From positions 1-38,522 of the forward strand of contig JAMOOX010000092.1 of NCBI GenBank assembly GCA_027065045.1: a stretch of DNA of 38,522 nucleotides, given 5' to 3'. Position 1 is the stretch's first letter; each line of letters starts with the position of its first letter. A program made the position numbers and the translations under genes. Shown in pieces: positions 8,229 to 25,387 of this stretch. The notes beneath the pieces were generated by a model. That model was not told where the DNA came from. It did no database searches and saw nothing but the letters and a program-made list of their open reading frames with translations. The stretch comes from Campylobacteraceae bacterium (GTDB lineage: Bacteria; Campylobacterota; Campylobacteria; Campylobacterales; Sulfurovaceae).

Positions 8229-8237
8229 TGATATAAT
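8229..8237 (+). promoter_or_regulatory. Extended -10 promoter for tuf
   Basis: TGATATAAT is an extended -10 element (TGn plus a perfect hexamer) 46 bases before the tuf ATG. No -35 at 17 nt is seen. It would give tuf its own transcript in addition to readthrough from the tRNA promoter. Confidence 0.6.
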
Positions 8238-8283
8238 TTCAGTTATAATAACTAAATAACAATAAGCTAGGAGAGGATTTAAA

Positions 8284-9492
8284 ATGGCTAAAGAAAAATT
8301 TGAACGAACTAAACCACATGTTAACATTGGTACAATTGGACATGTTGACCACGGTAAAACTACATTAACAGCAGCTATCACAGCAGTACTTGCTACTAAA
8401 AATGATACAGCTCTTATGGATTATGATGCAATTGATAATGCACCAGAAGAGAGAGAAAGAGGAATTACTATTGCTACTTCTCATGTTGAGTATGAAACAG
8501 ACACAAGACACTATGCACATGTAGATTGTCCAGGTCACGCCGATTATGTTAAAAATATGATTACTGGTGCTGCTCAAATGGATGGTGCTATCCTTGTTAT
8601 CGCTTCAACTGATGGACCAATGGCTCAAACTAGAGAGCATATCCTTCTTTCAAGACAAGTAGGTGTACCTTACATTGTTGTATTCTTAAACAAAGAAGAC
8701 CAACTTGATGATGAAGATAAAGAAGAGATGTTAGAACTTGTTGAAATGGAAGTTAGAGAGCTTCTTGAAGAGTATGAATTCCCTGGTGATGATACTCCAA
8801 TTGTAGCTGGTTCAGCATTCCAAGCATTAGAAGAAGCAAAATCTGGTGTTCTTGGTGAGTGGTCAGCAAAAATTATTGCTCTTATGGACGAAGTTGATGC
8901 TTATATCCCAGAACCAGTAAGAGAGACTGAAAAAGATTTCTTAATGGCTATTGAAGATATTTTCTCTATCCAAGGTCGTGGTACAGTTGTTACTGGTAAA
9001 ATCGACAAAGGTAAAGTATGTATCGGTGATGCAGTTGAAATCGTTGGTATCAAAGATACACAAAAAACAACTGTAACTGGTGTTGAGATGTTTAGAAAAG
9101 AGATGGATTGTGGTGAGGCTGGTGATAATGCTGGTGTACTTATCAGAGGTATCGATAAAGAAGCAGTACAAAGAGGTATGGTTCTTTGTAAGCCAGGTTC
9201 AATCACTCCTCATACTAAATTTGAAGCTGAAATCTATGTATTATCAAAAGAAGAGGGTGGAAGACATACTCCATTCTTTAATAACTATAGACCACAGTTT
9301 TATGTAAGAACAACAGATGTAACAGGTTCAATCCAACTTCAAGATGGTACTGAAATGGTTATGCCTGGTGATAATGTTAAAGTTCAAGTAGAACTTATAG
9401 CTCCAGTAGCACTTGAAGATGGTACTAAGTTTGCTATCCGTGAAGGTGGTAGAACTGTTGGTGCTGGTGTTGTTAGTAAAATAATTGAATAG
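8284..9492 (+). CDS. tuf: Elongation factor Tu
   Basis: EF-Tu is the GTPase that carries aminoacyl-tRNA to the ribosomal A site. The 402-residue product has the P-loop GHVDHGKT (19-26), the switch I segment ERERGITI, the G3 motif DCPGH (81-85) and the G4 motif NKED (136-139), where many bacteria have NKCD. The SAF triplet (177-179) replaces the commoner SAL. Domains 2 and 3 are complete and the C-terminus is canonical. A strong AGGAGAGG ribosome site precedes the ATG. Base usage is less AT-biased, as expected of a highly expressed gene. It is followed by a UUCG hairpin and rpmG. Confidence 0.99.
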   Translation: MAKEKFERTKPHVNIGTIGHVDHGKTTLTAAITAVLATKNDTALMDYDAIDNAPEERERGITIATSHVEYETDTRHYAHVDCPGHADYVKNMITGAAQMDGAILVIASTDGPMAQTREHILLSRQVGVPYIVVFLNKEDQLDDEDKEEMLELVEMEVRELLEEYEFPGDDTPIVAGSAFQALEEAKSGVLGEWSAKIIALMDEVDAYIPEPVRETEKDFLMAIEDIFSIQGRGTVVTGKIDKGKVCIGDAVEIVGIKDTQKTTVTGVEMFRKEMDCGEAGDNAGVLIRGIDKEAVQRGMVLCKPGSITPHTKFEAEIYVLSKEEGGRHTPFFNNYRPQFYVRTTDVTGSIQLQDGTEMVMPGDNVKVQVELIAPVALEDGTKFAIREGGRTVGAGVVSKIIE

Positions 9493-9497
9493 TTAAA

Positions 9498-9523
9498 TTT
9501 TTAAGAGGTTCGCCTCTTAAAAA
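9498..9523 (+). other. 11-bp hairpin with UUCG tetraloop after tuf
   Basis: TTTTTAAGAGG (9498-9508) pairs perfectly with CCTCTTAAAAA (9513-9523) around the loop TTCG. It starts six bases after the tuf stop. The following sequence (CTATTATTACTGG) has no T-run, so it is more likely a 3'-end stabiliser or partial terminator than a full stop. The rpmG ribosome site (GGAG) lies 12 bases further on. Confidence 0.75.
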
Positions 9524-9543
9524 CTATTATTACTGGAGATAAA

Positions 9544-9696
9544 ATGAGAGAAACAGTACATTTAGGTTGTGAAAAGTGCACAAGAAGAAACTATCACACT
9601 AATAAGAACAAAAGAAATACAACAGAGAAGCTTGCATTAAAAAAATATTGTAAGTGGTGTAAAGAGAGAACTATTCATAAAGAGATGAAACTGTAA
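9544..9696 (+). CDS. rpmG: 50S ribosomal protein L33
   Basis: The 50-residue product starts [17 protein letters not shown] and is L33, a small protein near the E site of the large subunit. It is the zinc-binding (C+) form, with two CxxC pairs (C9, C12 and YCKWC near 35-38). The start is set by GGAG at 9535-9538. Position between tuf and tRNA-Trp/secE is the usual one in this phylum. The stop codon sits in the loop of a hairpin (see 9679-9709). Confidence 0.97.
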   Translation: MRETVHLGCEKCTRRNYHTNKNKRNTTEKLALKKYCKWCKERTIHKEMKL

Positions 9697-9709
9697 AGTT
9701 TCGCTCTTT
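9679..9709 (+). other. Hairpin enclosing the rpmG stop codon
   Basis: AAAGAG (9679-9684) pairs with CTCTTT (9704-9709), and GAAACT (9687-9692) pairs with AGTTTC (9697-9702). A small asymmetric internal loop separates the two helices. The apical tetraloop is GTAA (a GNRA type), and its last three bases are the TAA stop of rpmG. A weakly T-rich tract (AATTATTTTAT) follows, then tRNA-Trp 11 bases later. It may act as a leaky terminator or a processing signal. Confidence 0.7.
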
Positions 9710-9720
9710 AATTATTTTAT

Positions 9721-9796
9721 AGGCGTATAGCTCCAATGGTAGAGCACCGGATTCCAAATCCGGGTGCTGGGGGTTCGAGTCCCTCTGCGCCTGCCA
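9721..9796 (+). tRNA. tRNA-Trp (anticodon CCA)
   Basis: Acceptor AGGCGTA pairs with TGCGCCT. The anticodon arm CCGGA-TTCCAAA-TCCGG gives CCA. Discriminator G (9793) is the TrpRS identity base. CCA is encoded at 9794-9796. It lies between rpmG and secE, as in many Campylobacterota and other bacteria. Confidence 0.97.
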
Positions 9797-9812
9797 CAAA
9801 AGAAGGTAAAAA

Positions 9813-9992
9813 ATGGAAAAAATTTCAAAATTTATAGCACATGCTAAAGAAGAGATACATAAAGTAATATTTCCAACAAAAGTACAAATAAGACAAGCAT
9901 TCATATCAGTTATTCTAGTAGTAACAGTTATATCAATATTTTTAGCATTAATTGATTGGCTTATGTCATCAATTGTATCTTCTGTAATTTAA
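9813..9992 (+). CDS. secE: Preprotein translocase subunit SecE
   Basis: The 59-residue product is the short, single-span form of SecE, which clamps the SecY channel in the inner membrane. It has an amphipathic N-terminal helix (MEKISKFIAHAKEEIHKV), the conserved FPTK turn at 20-23, and one membrane span (about 29-48). GAAGG supplies the ribosome site. It directly precedes nusG (10 bases), which is the near-universal bacterial arrangement. It is too short for many gene finders. Confidence 0.96.
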   Translation: MEKISKFIAHAKEEIHKVIFPTKVQIRQAFISVILVVTVISIFLALIDWLMSSIVSSVI

Positions 9993-10002
9993 GGAGATAT
10001 TT

Positions 10003-10533
10003 ATGGCTTATCAATGGTATGCAATACAGACTTATGCAGGTAGTGAACAATCAGTAAAAAAAGCTATTAAACAGCTTGTAATAGATTATAAAATTGAAGA
10101 AAAAGTAAAAGATATAGTTGTTCCTACTGAAGAAGTTATAGAAGTAAAAAACGGTGAAAAGAAGATAACAGAACGCTCTATATATTCAGGTTACGCATTT
10201 GGACATATAGATTTAGATACAGACCTTTGGCATAAAATCCAAAGTCTTCCAAGAGTATCAAGATTTATTGGAGAGCAAAAAACTCCAACAGCTTTAAGTG
10301 AAGCTGATATTAAAAAAATCTTAGAAAAAATGGAAAATAAATCTGCACCTCGTCCTAAAGTTGAGTTTGAAACAGGAGAGATGATTCGTATCATTGATGG
10401 TCCTTTTGCAAACTTTACAGGTATGGTAGAAGAGTATGATTTAGACCATGGTAAATTAAAACTAAATGTTTCTATCTTTGGTAGAAATACTTTAGTTGAA
10501 ATACTATATACACAAGTAGAAAAAATTATTTAA
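10003..10533 (+). CDS. nusG: Transcription termination/antitermination protein NusG
   Basis: NusG binds the clamp of RNA polymerase, aids processivity, and couples transcription to the ribosome or to Rho. The 176-residue product has the NGN domain (starting MAYQWYAIQTYAGSE, with the GYAFGHIDL strand near 63) and a C-terminal KOW domain beginning near residue 125 (GEMIRIIDGPFANFTG). Length is typical. AAGGAGAT precedes the ATG. It lies between secE and rplK. Confidence 0.98.
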   Translation: MAYQWYAIQTYAGSEQSVKKAIKQLVIDYKIEEKVKDIVVPTEEVIEVKNGEKKITERSIYSGYAFGHIDLDTDLWHKIQSLPRVSRFIGEQKTPTALSEADIKKILEKMENKSAPRPKVEFETGEMIRIIDGPFANFTGMVEEYDLDHGKLKLNVSIFGRNTLVEILYTQVEKII

Positions 10534-10546
10534 ATAGGAGAGATAG

Positions 10547-10972
10547 ATGGCAAAAAAAGAACAAGCTAGATTTAAATTGATGATTCCTGCGGGCTCAGCA
10601 AACCCTTCACCACCAGTTGGACCTGCACTTGGTCAAAGAGGTGTAAATATTATGGAATTCTGTAAAGCATTCAATGAAAAAACAAAAGATAAAATGGGTT
10701 TCAAGATTCCTGTAGAGATTACAGTTTATACAGATAGAAGCTTTACTTTTATTACAAAGCAACCACCTGCAAGTGATTTAATCAAAAAAGCAGCTGGAAT
10801 TAAAAAAGGTACAGATAATCCACTACTAAATAAAGTAGCTACTATTTCTCAAGAGAAATTAAATGAGATTGTTGAACAAAAAATAGAAGACCTTAATACA
10901 AATGATAGAGAGATGGCAGCTAAAATTATAGCTGGTTCTTGTAGAAGTATGGGTGTTGAAATAGCAGACTAA
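10547..10972 (+). CDS. rplK: 50S ribosomal protein L11
   Basis: L11 forms the base of the GTPase-associated centre with 23S rRNA and L10/L12, and is needed for RelA activation. The 141-residue product has the N-terminal proline-rich [17 protein letters not shown] segment (22-38) and the C-terminal rRNA-binding domain ending in [18 protein letters not shown] is the ribosome site. It is third in the secE-nusG-rplK-rplA series. Confidence 0.98.
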   Translation: MAKKEQARFKLMIPAGSANPSPPVGPALGQRGVNIMEFCKAFNEKTKDKMGFKIPVEITVYTDRSFTFITKQPPASDLIKKAAGIKKGTDNPLLNKVATISQEKLNEIVEQKIEDLNTNDREMAAKIIAGSCRSMGVEIAD

Positions 10973-11033
10973 TCATAATAGACCACATAAATGATTTAAA
11001 ATATTGTGGGAGCAAAATAGCGGAGAGTTTTAA

Positions 11034-11738
11034 ATGGCAAAAAAAGTTAATAAAAAAAGAGAAGAGTTATTAAAGAAAATAGATGTTGCAAAAGCATACT
11101 CTATTGAAGAGTCAATGAATCTTATCAAAGATTTAAAGTCAGCAAAATTTGATGAGACTGTAGAAGTAGCATTAAATCTTAATGTTGATCCAAGACATGC
11201 AGACCAGATGATTAGAGGTTCAGTTGTACTTCCTAATGGTACTGGTAAAACTGTAAAAGTAGCAGTTTTTGCAAAAGGTGTAAAAATAGATGAAGCTAAA
11301 GCAGCAGGTGCTGACTTTACAGATACAGATGCACTAATTGAGCAAATTCAAGCAGGTAATATTGAATTTGATACAGTTATATCTACTCCTGATATGATGG
11401 GTGTTTTAGGTAAAGTAGCTAGAGTTCTTGGGCCAAAAGGATTAATGCCTAACCCTAAAACTGGTACAGTAACTATGGATGTTGCAACAGCGGTTAAAGA
11501 GTCAAAGGGTGGAAAAGTTAACTTTAGAGTTGATAAAAAAGGTAATATCCACGCAGGAATTGGTAAAGTAAGCTTTGATAAAGAGGCAATTGCAGAAAAT
11601 TTTGAGACATTTGTTAGAAAAATAAATAGATTAAAACCAGCATCTGCAAAAGGTAGATATATTAAAAATGCTGCTATCTCATTAACTATGAGTCCAGCAA
11701 TAAAGCTTGATAGTTCTGAACTATTAGATTTAAAATAA
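11034..11738 (+). CDS. rplA: 50S ribosomal protein L1
   Basis: L1 builds the mobile L1 stalk that moves deacylated tRNA out of the E site and, in many bacteria, represses its own operon. The 234-residue product shows the family signature around [17 protein letters not shown] (about 131-147) and the conserved KGRYIK tract near the C-terminus. A 61-base gap separates it from rplK. The gap contains a weak CCACA/TGTGG pairing, but I cannot confirm an L1 binding site there. Confidence 0.98.
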   Translation: MAKKVNKKREELLKKIDVAKAYSIEESMNLIKDLKSAKFDETVEVALNLNVDPRHADQMIRGSVVLPNGTGKTVKVAVFAKGVKIDEAKAAGADFTDTDALIEQIQAGNIEFDTVISTPDMMGVLGKVARVLGPKGLMPNPKTGTVTMDVATAVKESKGGKVNFRVDKKGNIHAGIGKVSFDKEAIAENFETFVRKINRLKPASAKGRYIKNAAISLTMSPAIKLDSSELLDLK

Positions 11739-11763
11739 ATTTTTATTAATCTTAGGCTAGAGA

Positions 11764-11820
11764 TAACGGGGGCGAAAGCTTAAATAGGGGTAAAACTCTC
11801 TCTTTTGAGAAGCCCTGTTA
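11764..11820 (+). promoter_or_regulatory. Ribosomal protein L10 leader
   Basis: In the 101-base rplA-rplJ gap, TAACGGGG (11764-11771) pairs with CCCTGTTA (11813-11820). This long-range helix encloses a purine-rich GGGCGAAAGCTTAA stretch and a small TCTC-TTTT-GAGA hairpin. Position and shape match the L10 leader, where the L10(L12)4 complex binds a kink-turn and represses rplJ-rplL translation. Assignment rests on position and pairing, not on a covariance-model score. Confidence 0.65.
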
Positions 11821-11839
11821 GAAGTCGAAAGGAGAACGA

Positions 11840-12325
11840 ATGACAAGAACACAAAAAGAAGTATTAGTATCAGAAATGACAAGTGAATTTTCTGACGCAT
11901 CAGCAGTAATTGTTTGTGATTATAAAGGTCTTACTTGTAAAGAGTTAGAGAGTATTAGAATTTCAGCAAATGAAGTAGATGCAAAAGTAAAAGTTGTTAA
12001 AAATACTTTGGCATCTATCGCTTTAGAGAATGCTGGGGCAGATAAACTTGAAATAAAAGATACAAACTTAATCATTTGGGGAAGTGACCAAATATCTACT
12101 TGTAAAACAGCAGATATAGCAGCTACTAGCTTCAAAGATAAGTTTATTATTAAAAGTGGTCTATTTGAAGGTAAAGCTCAAGATGTTGCTACAATTAATG
12201 CAATGGCTAAGCTTCCTGGTAGAGATGAATTACTTGGTATGTTACTTAATGTTTGGAATGCACCAGTACAGAACTTTACTATTGGACTTTCAGCATTGGC
12301 AACTAAAAAAGAAGAAGAAGCGTAG
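11840..12325 (+). CDS. rplJ: 50S ribosomal protein L10
   Basis: L10 anchors the L7/L12 stalk dimers on the ribosome. The 161-residue product starts MTRTQKEVLVSEM, carries the conserved DYKGLT segment (29-34) and KVVKNTLA (52-59), and ends in the acidic-basic helix that holds L12 dimers. It is preceded by an L10 leader and an AAAGGAGAA ribosome site. It is followed after 58 bases by rplL. Confidence 0.98.
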   Translation: MTRTQKEVLVSEMTSEFSDASAVIVCDYKGLTCKELESIRISANEVDAKVKVVKNTLASIALENAGADKLEIKDTNLIIWGSDQISTCKTADIAATSFKDKFIIKSGLFEGKAQDVATINAMAKLPGRDELLGMLLNVWNAPVQNFTIGLSALATKKEEEA

Positions 12326-12383
12326 ATTTTAAATCTATCAAAAATTAATTACTATTTAATTATAGAGATGAAAAGGAAATATA

Positions 12384-12749
12384 ATGGCAACAACTAAAGA
12401 AGATGTATTAGAATTTATATCTAACCTATCAGTTCTTGAGCTTTCAGAGCTTGTAAAAGAATTTGAAGAGAAATTTGGAGTATCAGCTCAAGCAACTGTA
12501 GTTGCTGGTGGTGCAGTAGCAGAAGCAGTAGAAGAACAAACAGAATTTAATGTAGTTCTTACAGATGCTGGGGCTAAGAAAATCGCTGCTATTAAAGTAG
12601 TAAGAGCAATTACTGGTCTTGGTCTTAAAGAGGCTAAAGCAGCAGTTGAAGAAGTACCAACAGTACTTAAAGAAGCTGTTTCTAAAGAAGAAGCTGAAGA
12701 GATTAAAACACAAATTGAAGAAGCTGGAGCTAAGTGCGAACTTAAATAG
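12384..12749 (+). CDS. rplL: 50S ribosomal protein L7/L12
   Basis: L7/L12 forms the flexible stalk that recruits translational GTPases. The 121-residue product has the N-terminal dimerisation helix, an Ala/Val-rich hinge (about 36-50) and the C-terminal domain with the highly conserved [16 protein letters not shown] segment. The ribosome site AAGGAAA precedes the ATG. A strong intrinsic terminator follows within 17 bases of the stop. Confidence 0.98.
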   Translation: MATTKEDVLEFISNLSVLELSELVKEFEEKFGVSAQATVVAGGAVAEAVEEQTEFNVVLTDAGAKKIAAIKVVRAITGLGLKEAKAAVEEVPTVLKEAVSKEEAEEIKTQIEEAGAKCELK

Positions 12750-12765
12750 TTCTTCTTTAAATTAT

Positions 12766-12794
12766 GGGCAACCCTCTTTGGGTTGCCCTTTTTT
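12766..12794 (+). terminator. Intrinsic terminator after rplL
   Basis: GGGCAACCC (12766-12774) and GGGTTGCCC (12780-12788) form a perfect 9-bp stem with a five-base loop, followed at once by six T residues. It is the best intrinsic terminator in the window and separates rplL from rpoB. Confidence 0.93.
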
Positions 12795-12845
12795 GGTTTA
12801 ATGGGTATAGTGATAAGCTATTTAGAGTTAATATTTACGCTCTAA

Positions 12846-12851
12846 TATAAT
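12846..12851 (+). promoter_or_regulatory. Candidate -10 in the rplL-rpoB gap
   Basis: A perfect TATAAT lies 52 bases after the terminator T-run and 181 bases before rpoB. No good -35 is seen. The gap (12795-13032) also holds an imperfect inverted repeat (around 12826-12845 against 12876-12896), which could be a folded rpoB leader. The need for a promoter follows from the strong terminator just upstream; this exact site is a guess. Confidence 0.35.
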
Positions 12852-13029
12852 GGTTTTTTGGTATATCTTAATATGCATTAACGCTAATATTTAAGAGGAT
12901 TTCTAATAATAACTCCTCATAATTTCTTGATATAGCTATTACAATGTAGATTTAGCACTATTTAAGTCAATTATGAGTATTTTATTAGAGATAATCTTTT
13001 TAACTAATAAAATAAATACTTAAGGTTGA

Positions 13030-21706
<8,677 letters not shown>

Positions 21707-21735
21707 TATGATGGGGATTAATCTCCCCCTCATAT
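21707..21735. other. Hairpin between convergent rpoC and dxs
   Basis: GGGGA (21713-21717) pairs with TCCCC (21724-21728), and flanking TATGA/TCATA can extend the stem past a bulge. Neither strand shows a proper T-run, so a bidirectional terminator role is plausible but weak. Confidence 0.4.
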
Positions 21736-21785
21736 AAATTAGATAAAATAGTTTTAATATCATTTATTTGCTTTTTGAAAGAGGT

Positions 21786-23591
21786 CTATTTAATAATTTT
21801 TGCCAACTGTTGAGGCAATAACCCTAACGACTCTTCTACTAATTTTGTATTTCCATGAGTTATAAACTCATCATTATATTCAAATATAACTACTTCTATA
21901 TCTTGAATTTTATGTTTACTAATAGCTTCTAATATTGTAGAACCTACTCCACCCATTGATGCACTATCACTAAATATAAACCATTTTTTATGGTTTTGGG
22001 CTAACTCTTTTAATAATTCTATATCAAGTGGTTTTACAAATCTTAAATCTACTATGGTTGGATTGATATTTTCTAATAATTTAGCAGTCTCTATTGCTCG
22101 TCCTACTCCATTTCCATATCCAATTAGAGCTATATCTTCTCCATTTTGGATTATATCACCTTTGCCTAGTTCAAACTCTTTTGCATCACAATCAGGGGCT
22201 ATAAATGCTCCTCTTGGGTATCTAAAGGCTGATGGTGTTTCAAATGTTGATACAAAATCCATTACTAATTTTAGAGTTGTATTATTATATGGGGCTAGTA
22301 GAGTCATATTTGGGATTAATCTTAGGAATGATATATCAAAGGTCCCTTGGTGGGTCTCTCCATCTTCTCCTACTATTCCTGCTCTATCTATGGCAAATGT
22401 TACTCCTACATTCATAAGTGCAATATCATGAATTATCTGGTCAAACCCTCTTTGTAAAAATGTAGAGTAGATTGTACAAAATGGTTTAAATCCCTCTTTT
22501 GCTAACGCACCCATTGATGTTACGGCATGTTGTTCTGCTATGGCTACATCCCAAAATCTCTCAGGATATTTTTCCATAGCTATATTCATACCTGTTCCTG
22601 TTGGCATAGCTGCTGTTACTCCTACTATCTTCTCATTTTGAGATGCTAATTCTAATAGTTTTTCTCCAAAAATAGTTGTAGCTGGTTTTAGACTACTTTT
22701 TTTATCTGATTTACCACTATTAATATCAAATGGACTTACTCCATGCCAGTGTTCTTTTGTACCCTCTGCTATCTCATAGCCTTTGCCCTTGGTTGTTTGG
22801 GCGTGAATTATAACTGGTTTGTTCATACCTTTGGCAACTTTAAGTGTCTCAATAAGTGATTTGATATTATGCCCATCAACTGGTCCAATATAATCAATTC
22901 CTAGCTCTTCAAATAAAATCCCAGGGGTAATTAGGTGAAGAGACTCTTCAAATTTCTTGGCTAGATAGATTGTACCCTCTGGGAAATGTTCTAAAAATTT
23001 CTCTGTTTTACTTTTGAGCTTTTGATAAAATGGACTTGCCATTGATTGAGAGAGCATTTTACTTAATGCTCCAATTGGTTTGGCTATACTCATCTCATTA
23101 TCATTTAGTATTATAATAGCAGGGTATTTTTTATCACCTAGTTCATTAAGTGCTTCATATACCATTCCTGCACTCATACTACCATCACCAATAAAAGCAA
23201 TTGGTACTCTATCTTTTTGGTTTTTAAGTTTAATTGCTTTAGCAGCTCCTACAGCTAATGATATAGAGGTTGAACTATGTCCTGCCATATAATAATCTTG
23301 ATTTGACTCTTTTGGTTTGGTATATCCACTCATACCTCCAAACTCTCGTAAGGTATCAAACTCTTCCCATCTATTAGTTAATAACTTATGGGCATAGGCT
23401 TGATGTGATACATCAAAAATAAATGGGTCTTTTGAAGCATCAAACACAAAGTGCATCGCAACAATTAAATCAGTTGCACCCAAAGTAGAGCTTAAATGCC
23501 CACCATTACTACTCACCGTCTCTAAAATTCTTTCTCTAATATCTTGTGCTAATTTTTCTAGCTCTTCTATTGAATGGTTTTTAATATTCAT
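21786..23591 (-). CDS. dxs: 1-deoxy-D-xylulose-5-phosphate synthase
   Basis: Dxs condenses pyruvate and glyceraldehyde 3-phosphate to DXP with thiamine diphosphate, the first step of the MEP isoprenoid pathway and a precursor for thiamine and pyridoxal. The 601-residue product has the GGHLSS segment with catalytic H32, the ThDP motif GDGSM...NDN (135-165), the VAIAEQHAVT motif with the catalytic Glu, and the C-terminal transketolase domain. It is a little shorter than the usual 610-640. It starts one base after the lspA stop, as the last gene of a long minus-strand operon. Confidence 0.98.
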   Translation of the reverse strand: MNIKNHSIEELEKLAQDIRERILETVSSNGGHLSSTLGATDLIVAMHFVFDASKDPFIFDVSHQAYAHKLLTNRWEEFDTLREFGGMSGYTKPKESNQDYYMAGHSSTSISLAVGAAKAIKLKNQKDRVPIAFIGDGSMSAGMVYEALNELGDKKYPAIIILNDNEMSIAKPIGALSKMLSQSMASPFYQKLKSKTEKFLEHFPEGTIYLAKKFEESLHLITPGILFEELGIDYIGPVDGHNIKSLIETLKVAKGMNKPVIIHAQTTKGKGYEIAEGTKEHWHGVSPFDINSGKSDKKSSLKPATTIFGEKLLELASQNEKIVGVTAAMPTGTGMNIAMEKYPERFWDVAIAEQHAVTSMGALAKEGFKPFCTIYSTFLQRGFDQIIHDIALMNVGVTFAIDRAGIVGEDGETHQGTFDISFLRLIPNMTLLAPYNNTTLKLVMDFVSTFETPSAFRYPRGAFIAPDCDAKEFELGKGDIIQNGEDIALIGYGNGVGRAIETAKLLENINPTIVDLRFVKPLDIELLKELAQNHKKWFIFSDSASMGGVGSTILEAISKHKIQDIEVVIFEYNDEFITHGNTKLVEESLGLLPQQLAKIIK

Positions 23592-23592
23592 A

Positions 23593-24042
23593 TTATTTCT
23601 TTAATTTTTTTTCTGCTATCCATGAACCAATTAATATCCATAAAATCGCAATATCAATCATTATATCAGCATAGTTAAATATAGCAAAATCAAATCCACA
23701 ATGCCATGCTACAAAATCTACTACACCCTCATGAATAAATCTATCATAGATATTACCAAATGCCCCACCAACTAAAAGTCCAAAAGCAAAAGGAAACTCT
23801 TTTATCACTCCATCATAAAAAATATATCCCAAAAGTAGAGTGATTATAGAGATTTGAAGCCATTTTACATACTCTCCAAGTGAAGCAAACATAGAAAATG
23901 CCACACCTTTGTTATAATGAAGTTCCAAAGATATACAATCACTATCCCAAAAGAAACCATTTACAAATATATCTTTGATATTTTGGTCAATTATAAATGT
24001 CCCTAGGGCTACTAAAAAAAATATACTTAATATTCTAATCAT
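23593..24042 (-). CDS. lspA: Lipoprotein signal peptidase (signal peptidase II)
   Basis: LspA cleaves the signal peptide of diacylglyceryl-modified prolipoproteins in the inner membrane. At least two lipoprotein candidates of this window (33369 and 36212) would be substrates. The 149-residue product has four membrane spans, the NKGVAFS segment (44-50), the [15 protein letters not shown] block with catalytic D109, and FNYAD with catalytic D126. Its ATG overlaps the glmM stop by 4 bases (ATGA). Adjacent glmM-lspA is common in Campylobacterota. Confidence 0.97.
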   Translation of the reverse strand: MIRILSIFFLVALGTFIIDQNIKDIFVNGFFWDSDCISLELHYNKGVAFSMFASLGEYVKWLQISIITLLLGYIFYDGVIKEFPFAFGLLVGGAFGNIYDRFIHEGVVDFVAWHCGFDFAIFNYADIMIDIAILWILIGSWIAEKKLKK

Positions 24043-25373
24043 AATAGACTCTTAAAAAACTCTTTTGTCTTATCCATCATTTTATCTAATAAAATTTTAT
24101 CTTTAGACTCTAAAAGTAGTCTAATTTTACTCTCTGTCCCTGAGTATCTAAATAGGTATCTTACGCTATTTTTTTCTAAAGTTTTAACTAACTCATCATA
24201 ACCTTTGATACTCTTAAACTCTTTTTTTTGATTGATTGGAAGATTTACTAACTCTTGTGGATATGAGATATAAGGATTAAAAACTTCACTAGCTTTTTTG
24301 CCTATTGTAATAAGATAAGCTAATGCTTGTAATGCACTACTTATTCCATCACCTGTTTTGGCATAATCACTAAAAATTATATGTCCACTCTGTTCTCCAC
24401 CAAAATTTATACCTTTTGATTTCATTAGTTCTACCACATTTTTATCGCCTACATCACTTCTATATAGCTCAATATTATTAGATTTAAGATAATCATCTAA
24501 CCCTTGATTACTCATAACAGTAGCTACCATACCATTACCTTTGAGAGAGTTTTGTGATTTTAGATATAGTGCTAATACACCCATTAATTTATCTCCATTA
24601 ATTACACTTCCATTCTCATCAACAAGTACTAATCTATCAGCGTCCCCATCAAGAGATATACCAATATCAGCTCTATATTTAACTACTGCTTTGGCTACTC
24701 TCTCTGGGTGCATCGCTCCATATCCATCATTGATATTAAATCCATTTGGAGTATCACCAATAGTAATAACATCAGCACCAAGTTCTGATAATACAGATGG
24801 GGCTACTAAATATCCTGCACCATTGGCACAATCTACTACTACTCGCATACCTGAAAGTGAGAGAGATTTGGGAAATGAGTTTTTGATATGGACTATATAT
24901 CTTCCTATTACATCATCAATTCTTTTTGATTTTCCTATATCTTTATCTGTTGCTTGATGAGCCTCTATAAGTTCATCATCTCCAAAGATTTTTTCTATCT
25001 CTGATTCTATGGAGTTATCTAATTTATTACCATGGGCATCAAAAAATTTAATACCATTATCAAAAAATGGATTATGGGAAGCACTTATCATAATACCTGC
25101 ATCACATCTCATATTTTCAGTTAAAAATGCCACAGCAGGAGTAGGGAGAGGTCCAACTTGAATAACATCAAAACCAACAGCAGTAAGTCCTGAAACTATG
25201 GCATTTTCTACCATATATCCACTTCTTCTAGTATCTTTACCTACTAATATCTTATTTGTCTTGGCAAATTTTTTAAAATAAATTCCTGTTGCCATGGCTA
25301 ACTTTAGAGAGTTTAGAGCAGATATTTTTTTACCTGCTTTACCTCTTACGCCATCAGTACCAAAAAGTTTCAT
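24039..25373 (-). CDS. glmM: Phosphoglucosamine mutase
   Basis: GlmM converts glucosamine-6-phosphate to glucosamine-1-phosphate on the way to UDP-GlcNAc, for peptidoglycan and LPS. The 444-residue product has the N-terminal FGTDGVRG (4-11), the phosphoserine loop ISASHNP with S99, the metal loop DGDADR (mid-protein), and the C-terminal phosphate-binding RYSGTE segment. Length is standard. It follows the SNF2 gene by 14 bases and overlaps lspA by 4. Confidence 0.98.
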   Translation of the reverse strand: MKLFGTDGVRGKAGKKISALNSLKLAMATGIYFKKFAKTNKILVGKDTRRSGYMVENAIVSGLTAVGFDVIQVGPLPTPAVAFLTENMRCDAGIMISASHNPFFDNGIKFFDAHGNKLDNSIESEIEKIFGDDELIEAHQATDKDIGKSKRIDDVIGRYIVHIKNSFPKSLSLSGMRVVVDCANGAGYLVAPSVLSELGADVITIGDTPNGFNINDGYGAMHPERVAKAVVKYRADIGISLDGDADRLVLVDENGSVINGDKLMGVLALYLKSQNSLKGNGMVATVMSNQGLDDYLKSNNIELYRSDVGDKNVVELMKSKGINFGGEQSGHIIFSDYAKTGDGISSALQALAYLITIGKKASEVFNPYISYPQELVNLPINQKKEFKSIKGYDELVKTLEKNSVRYLFRYSGTESKIRLLLESKDKILLDKMMDKTKEFFKSLL

Positions 25374-25387
25374 TCTATCTCCAGTTG

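Noticed and set aside
8901-9206. Open frames on the minus strand inside tuf
   Set aside because: They mirror the codon pattern of a highly conserved gene, have no ribosome site and no recognisable protein.
9671-9904. A 77-codon minus-strand frame over tRNA-Trp and secE
   Set aside because: It is antisense to a tRNA and to secE, and its residues follow from the tRNA sequence.
10983-11009. CCACA/TGTGG pairing in the rplK-rplA gap as an L1 operator
   Set aside because: Only five pairs and a long loop, with no match to a known L1 target that I can verify.
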